Virus record (IMG/VR): IMGVR_UViG_3300042922_000627
Location: 1 to 53,527 of that record
Strand: one strand, 5' to 3'
Length of the DNA stretch: 53,527 nt
Source of the DNA: a virus
Positions 49,886 to 53,527 of this stretch are shown here, piece by piece (the stretch's first letter is position 1; every line of letters begins with the position of its first letter). The position numbers and the translations under genes are program-made. The notes under the pieces are model-generated. The model was not told where the DNA came from. It worked only from the letters and a program-made list of their open reading frames with translations, and did not search any database.

Positions 49886-49957
49886 TTATATAAAAGTAAA
49901 TAATATTAATTATAACATTCCTGTCTCGTGACGCTTTTAGAAAATAATCAGCCATAA

Positions 49958-49986
49958 CTGACACTCCTAGTATTTTCTATTGTAAT
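49958..49986 (+). promoter_or_regulatory. candidate promoter of the 50047 gene
   Basis: CTGACA (49958-49963), 17-bp spacer, TGTAAT (49981-49986), preceded by the hairpins at 49809-49885, so the downstream gene needs its own promoter. Confidence 0.45.
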
Positions 49987-50046
49987 TATTATACTAAAGC
50001 CATAAAATAAAATAAACATATGTTCGATTTTTAAGGAGTGAAATTT

Positions 50047-50346
50047 ATGCCATTTGGCCATGAGCAGAAGGAATGGGCTGAAAGAAAAGAGCATGACATA
50101 TACGAACAGAAGACTCAATTCAATGAGTTTATTACTGTTAAAGCTATGATGCGAAAAGATGGAAATGTTATTCCTACTACTTTTACATGGGAAGATCAAG
50201 AGATTAAAATTGAAAAGGTATTAAAGGTCCAACAAGGATCCTCTCTTAAGGAAACTGGTATTGCTGGAACACGATTTTTATGTCAGGCTATGAACAGACG
50301 GTTTTACTTATACTATACCGGAAGGCAATGGTATATAGATTTGTAA
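50047..50346 (+). CDS. small moron protein, paralogue of the 285-518 product (99 aa)
   Basis: The ATG at 50047 is eight bases after AAGGAG. The first 25 residues are charged (FGHEQKEWAERKEHDIYEQK). Residues 26-99 align with the 77-residue product of 285-518: DGN.IP....WED.E...EKVLKV...S..ETG.AGTRFLC......YLYYT...WY. The family is unknown. Presence of two copies in separate transcription units suggests a useful role in the lysogen. Bases 50347-50462 hold no gene. Confidence 0.78.
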   Translation: MPFGHEQKEWAERKEHDIYEQKTQFNEFITVKAMMRKDGNVIPTTFTWEDQEIKIEKVLKVQQGSSLKETGIAGTRFLCQAMNRRFYLYYTGRQWYIDL

Positions 50347-50462
50347 GTCGTGACTCAAGCAGATTGCGATCATAAAAAATCTGCATACTCTTGTAAATGT
50401 GCAGCTATTGCAACACGGTCGAGTAAATCTGCTAGTACTCTAATAGCTAACCCGTTTTGAAT

Positions 50463-50957
50463 TTATCGATTACCTCTTGTTTTATTATAGCCTTTGTTGT
50501 ACGAGTTATATACTGTGATTGTGTTTCGCTCTAAATCATTTAATGAATCAAACCCACTATTTTCTAATGCAATCATTTTAATGGTAAAATCATCGCCATA
50601 TTTGTAATCCGCATAAACATCCCCATTGCCCTTACCTGTAAAATGGTTGTTAACTCGATTCAGTACTTGCTGTCCTTGCCCAACATAATACAAATTTTTC
50701 GTCTCATTTAAGAGAATGTAGACACCTGCGAAATTATACTTGGAAGCATATTGGGGGCTACCTTTTCCGCCAAAACTCTTAGTCCTCATTCCAAAAAATT
50801 CTTCAGGTGTCATCTCTAAAGTGTTATTAGCTAACCGGGTAACTTGACTCCGAATTTTCTCTTTCTGATATACTTGAAAGATGAAAATACATATGATTAT
50901 TAAGATTAACAATGCAAAAATATATATAAAATTCTCTGGGTTTACCATATTTTTCAT
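50463..50957 (-). CDS. membrane-anchored GIY-YIG domain protein
   Basis: A 164-residue protein with one N-terminal membrane helix (FIYIFALLILIIICIFIFQV, 11-30) and a GIY-YIG-like nuclease domain: GVYILLNETKNLYYVGQGQQVLNRVNNHF (about 78-106), with the second motif as YYVGQG and an ERNTITVYNS..KGYNKTRGN end. The catalytic arginine seems to be in QQVLNR. Anchoring a nuclease at the membrane suits cleavage of incoming phage DNA. It lies opposite to the KAP gene. No close homologue recalled. Confidence 0.78.
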   Translation of the reverse strand: MKNMVNPENFIYIFALLILIIICIFIFQVYQKEKIRSQVTRLANNTLEMTPEEFFGMRTKSFGGKGSPQYASKYNFAGVYILLNETKNLYYVGQGQQVLNRVNNHFTGKGNGDVYADYKYGDDFTIKMIALENSGFDSLNDLERNTITVYNSYNKGYNKTRGNR

Positions 50958-51134
50958 CCCCCAATCAATTATCCATTTTGTTTATTTCCAATATATACAA
51001 ACAATTCTATCATATTAAAGAGCAATTGTTAACGGCGCAAGCAAATTCCGGCAATTTGTATAAGAGTATAATGTATGTTTTTTTCGCGATATGTATTATA
51101 ATTATGGTAAAAATATGTAAATACTGGAGGTTTT

Positions 51135-52409
51135 ATGGAGTATTTAGATTTAAATTTTAATGATCATGATTTTCTCAATAGAAAAACATTTGTTACTAAC
51201 ATTATGAGAGTAATAGAAGGGTGGAATCCTAAAAGTCAAGAAAATAAATCCATAGTTTTTTCTCTCGATTCTTCATGGGGATCAGGAAAAAGTTATCTAC
51301 TAAATATGTGGAGAAATTGGATACTAACTGATTATGAAAATAAAAATTATGCGGTAGCGTACTATAATGCCTGGGAGAATGATGATTTTAATAGTTCATT
51401 TACTCCTCTTGTTTATTCATTACAAGACATAAAAATTAATGACTCTAATGAAACAGTTTTCAAAAACTTTGAAGAGAGATCCAAAGCATTTCTTAAATCA
51501 TGTGCAATCGCATTGGTAAAAGATGGTATAAAAAAAGTTTTTGGTGATGAAACAGCAAATCTAATTGACAAAGGCATTGATGCAGCTTCTCAAAAGAAAG
51601 TGGAAGATTATTTTGATAGTTTTAGATCGTTTAATGATCAGAAAGAAAAGTTTACTGAAGCATTAAGAAATTTAATCCCTGAGGATGGGAAACTTATAAT
51701 TTTTATAGATGAGTTAGATAGATGCCGACCGACATTCGCTGTAGAAACTTTAGAAGTCATTAAACATTATTTCAATATTGAAAATATAGTGTTTGTTATG
51801 GCTATCGATTTAGTTCAATTATCACATTCAATATCAACTTTATATGGAAATGATATGGATTCATCTGGTTATCTACGGAGATTTTTTGATTTTAATATTA
51901 ATATTCCATCTGCGGATATAAGAGAATACACTCTTAATTTATTATCATCTTATTCTTTAAACCATTCTAATGATTTTATAGATATGGTAATAAATTTATA
52001 TGATAAATTAGGTTTGTCGCTTAGAGACGTTAATAAAATAACAAATAATTTGTCAGTTTTTCTTCTATATTATAAAGAAGTAATCGCTAAAATTGAATAT
52101 ACGCGCTTAATCCCAATAATAGAAATGTATCTATATTTTATGATTCTTAAGTATAAATATCCTACAATATACAGAACTATACTTAACACTGAATTTTTGT
52201 TTTATAATAATACTCCAAAATATGGAAGTGTGATAGAAAAGAAATATATTGTATCACCTAATATACAAAATTTTATGAAGGAATTAGAAAACGGTAATGC
52301 ATTAAGGATTGATGGTGTCCTTATAAAAAAATATGGATTTGAGCATGAAAACACTGTAGACGTGTCTTTTTCACAGCATATAGAAAGAACTATAGAAATG
52401 TTCAGTTAA
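51135..52409 (+). CDS. KAP-family P-loop NTPase
   Basis: A 424-residue KAP NTPase: Walker A GSGKS (49-53), YYNAWENDDF typical of the family (about 76-85), Walker B LIIFIDELDRCRPTF (187-201) and the arginine-rich YLRRFFDF (about 252-259). KAP proteins are membrane- or defence-linked ATPases; no transmembrane insertion is evident between Walker A and B here, though a helix near 120-160 is hydrophobic in part. The gene is much more AT-rich than its neighbours and stands alone on the plus strand. It probably came by transfer and may give exclusion of other phages. GGAGG site. Confidence 0.85.
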   Translation: MEYLDLNFNDHDFLNRKTFVTNIMRVIEGWNPKSQENKSIVFSLDSSWGSGKSYLLNMWRNWILTDYENKNYAVAYYNAWENDDFNSSFTPLVYSLQDIKINDSNETVFKNFEERSKAFLKSCAIALVKDGIKKVFGDETANLIDKGIDAASQKKVEDYFDSFRSFNDQKEKFTEALRNLIPEDGKLIIFIDELDRCRPTFAVETLEVIKHYFNIENIVFVMAIDLVQLSHSISTLYGNDMDSSGYLRRFFDFNINIPSADIREYTLNLLSSYSLNHSNDFIDMVINLYDKLGLSLRDVNKITNNLSVFLLYYKEVIAKIEYTRLIPIIEMYLYFMILKYKYPTIYRTILNTEFLFYNNTPKYGSVIEKKYIVSPNIQNFMKELENGNALRIDGVLIKKYGFEHENTVDVSFSQHIERTIEMFS

Positions 52410-52428
52410 ATATATATTGTTATAAAAT

Positions 52429-52455
52429 GCCCTCAAGGATCTCATCCCTGAGGGC
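52429..52455. terminator. bidirectional terminator between KAP and holin genes
   Basis: GCCCTCA (52429-52435) and TGAGGGC (52449-52455) form a perfect 7-bp stem, extended by A/T-rich flanks on both sides. It lies 20 bases from the KAP stop and 8 from the holin stop, where the two convergent genes meet. Confidence 0.75.
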
Positions 52456-52462
52456 TATATTA

Positions 52463-52930
52463 TCATTTACCTTCTGTTATTTTTTCTCCTGCAGCATCAA
52501 CGGTACCTTTAAATAATGCAATAGCCTTTTTTAGAAATCCAGGTACAGGAGCTCCCATCTTGCCTGCATTTTCAATTATGCTGCCAAGCTCTGTTAATAT
52601 GTACCACACCACGACTACAGGACATAGCAATACCGTGTACTCAAAAGGTAGTTTTATGCTTGGTAGATTATTTATAATCGAACCTATAACGCCGTCAAGT
52701 ATAGCCGCAACTAGCACTACAACAATACAACCTGCTTTATGCCAAATTCCTTCCCTTCCCCTTTTTGAGCTCCATTCTCCGTTTTTAACAGCAGCAGCTG
52801 ATCCAGATACCCAATCACCGACAAGGCATGATATAAATATTACGACAAGCCACCCGAACCACCCCAACATTGCAGATATAGCCACAAAAATGCCTGTCAC
52901 AACCGCTTTAAATGCATTTATATTTTCCAT
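52463..52930 (-). CDS. phage holin (phi29/TcdE-like, holin_4 family)
   Basis: A 155-residue holin. ENINAFKAVV..IFVAISAMLGWFGWLVVIFISCLVGDWVSG is the family beginning, KRGREGIWHKAGCI..VLVAAILD and PFEYTVLLCPVVVVWYILTELGSIIENAGKMG follow: three to four helices plus a helical tail. ATG 52930, eight bases after GGAGG, overlaps the amidase end. It permeabilises the membrane to free the amidase. Confidence 0.92.
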   Translation of the reverse strand: MENINAFKAVVTGIFVAISAMLGWFGWLVVIFISCLVGDWVSGSAAAVKNGEWSSKRGREGIWHKAGCIVVVLVAAILDGVIGSIINNLPSIKLPFEYTVLLCPVVVVWYILTELGSIIENAGKMGAPVPGFLKKAIALFKGTVDAAGEKITEGK

Positions 52931-52931
52931 G

Positions 52932-53527
52932 TTACTTTCCTCCATAACTTTTTGCTATTTTTATAATCAGAGCTTTAAAGGCTGGGTCTATGTCCTTCCT
53001 TTTCAGCCAGTATGAGTAGCTTGAATCTATTTTTTCAACAACGATCTGAAGGGCCATTTCAAATGTCAACGGCTCTTGCATTGCAGCTTTTATCAAAGGT
53101 ATAAAGTTCTGCTCTGCAGCTGCCTTTGAATTTCCCCCGAAATACTTTGTTCCCGGGCAAGATTTATTTTGTACCCAGCAATGGTATATAAGCGTTGAAG
53201 TGGACGGAGTTATATTGAATTTTTTACAAAGCAGAGCATTAAGCAATATAATGCTTTGCTTTTGCTCCTCTGTCATATTGTCAGAATCGAAGTTGCCCAC
53301 ATTTTCAATTGTAATGGAGTTTCTGTTCTGATCTCCGAGGAATCCGCCTCCGTCTTTGGAAAGCGGCCGGCCAACACATATGGCTCCATCAGGAAATGTA
53401 CTGAAGTGCTGAGCTATTTCACTCATTTTGAGTGTATTAACATGATAATTCTCCATGCCCTTCATCAGTTGGAAATGGTTGTTTTTTACGTCTTTATATG
53501 CCGGCGATGCAGTATGATGTTGCTGGA
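52932..53527 (-). CDS. endolysin amidase, C-terminal main part (continues at 218-1)
   Basis: The main part of the amidase; its 5' end lies at 218 across the circular join (bases 53401-53527 equal 1-127). The conserved blocks RNSITIENVGNFD (Glu), STSTLIYHCWVQNKSCPG (the second zinc His and the Cys) and an EQN.IPLI helix are present, with the first zinc histidines in the N-terminal piece. No separate cell-wall-binding domain is obvious; the last 60 residues (EPLTFEMALQIVVEKIDSSYSYWLKRK) may bind the wall. Confidence 0.92.
   Translation of the reverse strand, partial: QQHHTASPAYKDVKNNHFQLMKGMENYHVNTLKMSEIAQHFSTFPDGAICVGRPLSKDGGGFLGDQNRNSITIENVGNFDSDNMTEEQKQSIILLNALLCKKFNITPSTSTLIYHCWVQNKSCPGTKYFGGNSKAAAEQNFIPLIKAAMQEPLTFEMALQIVVEKIDSSYSYWLKRKDIDPAFKALIIKIAKSYGGK
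53401..53527. repeat. terminal direct repeat, right copy
   Basis: Identical to bases 1-127; see the left copy. It should be removed when the map is circularised. Confidence 0.95.

Noticed and set aside
1-53527. CRISPR arrays, tRNA or rRNA genes, insertion sequences
   Set aside because: I saw no regularly spaced repeat-spacer pattern, no cloverleaf with a clear anticodon arm and no transposase.

Overview
The window is a complete temperate bacteriophage genome. The first 127 bases recur exactly as the last 127 (53401-53527), so the molecule closes into a circle of 53,400 bp; the endolysin gene runs across the junction. Strong AGGAGG-type ribosome binding sites, frequent GTG/TTG starts, moderate-to-low GC, a large serine integrase and a TcdE/phi29-class holin point to a host in the Bacillota, most likely the Clostridia. 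I could not search a database, so the genus is open.

Layout. Nearly all lytic genes lie on the minus strand and read from about 46.4 kb leftwards. A switch region (46.1-46.9 kb) has divergent Cro-like and CI-like HTH genes, two clear -35/-10 promoters and four related 16-bp operator-like palindromes. Leftward from it come the early genes (46.4-31.8 kb): a DUF932 protein, a Sak4-like recombination ATPase, a PD-(D/E)XK nuclease, a NinB-like protein, SSB, a replisome organiser with phased AGCAAAA iterons, a DnaC-like loader, a RuvC-like resolvase, an N6-methylase relative without its catalytic motif, a ParB-type protein, a SANT/zinc protein, Lar-like and ASCH proteins, and a sigma-like regulator. 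An accessory block (31.3-25.1 kb) follows: a DPPY methyltransferase, two related Cys-rich mini-proteins, a CPBP membrane protease with its own promoter and terminator, and a four-gene island of Na+/solute symporter, ParB-like protein, PAPS-reductase-like ATP pyrophosphatase and a second ParB-like (IbrB-like) protein. The island has a structured leader with an attenuator-like hairpin and an upstream short ORF.

The late region (24.8-0.2 kb) combines a lambda-like head (Nu1-like TerS, GpA-family TerL, portal, ClpP protease with a nested scaffold start, gpD-like decoration protein, gpE-like capsid) with a P2-like contractile tail (sheath, tube, frameshifted chaperone, tape measure, gpX, gpD-like hub with an inserted SH3 domain, gpV, gpU, gp25, gpJ, gpI, long fibre). 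A small gene with its own promoter and terminator separates the fibre genes from endolysin and holin.

The plus-strand arc (46.5-52.4 kb) holds lysogeny and cargo genes: CI-like repressor, a SHOCT protein, the serine integrase (with a 44-bp dyad at its 3' end that is a good attP candidate), another HTH protein, a paralogue of the small late-region gene, and an AT-rich KAP-family NTPase beside a membrane-anchored GIY-YIG protein that may act in exclusion of other phages. The most unusual part is the symporter-ParB-PAPS reductase-ParB island: a dedicated solute importer with nucleotide/sulfur chemistry genes directly upstream of the terminase, under apparent leader control.
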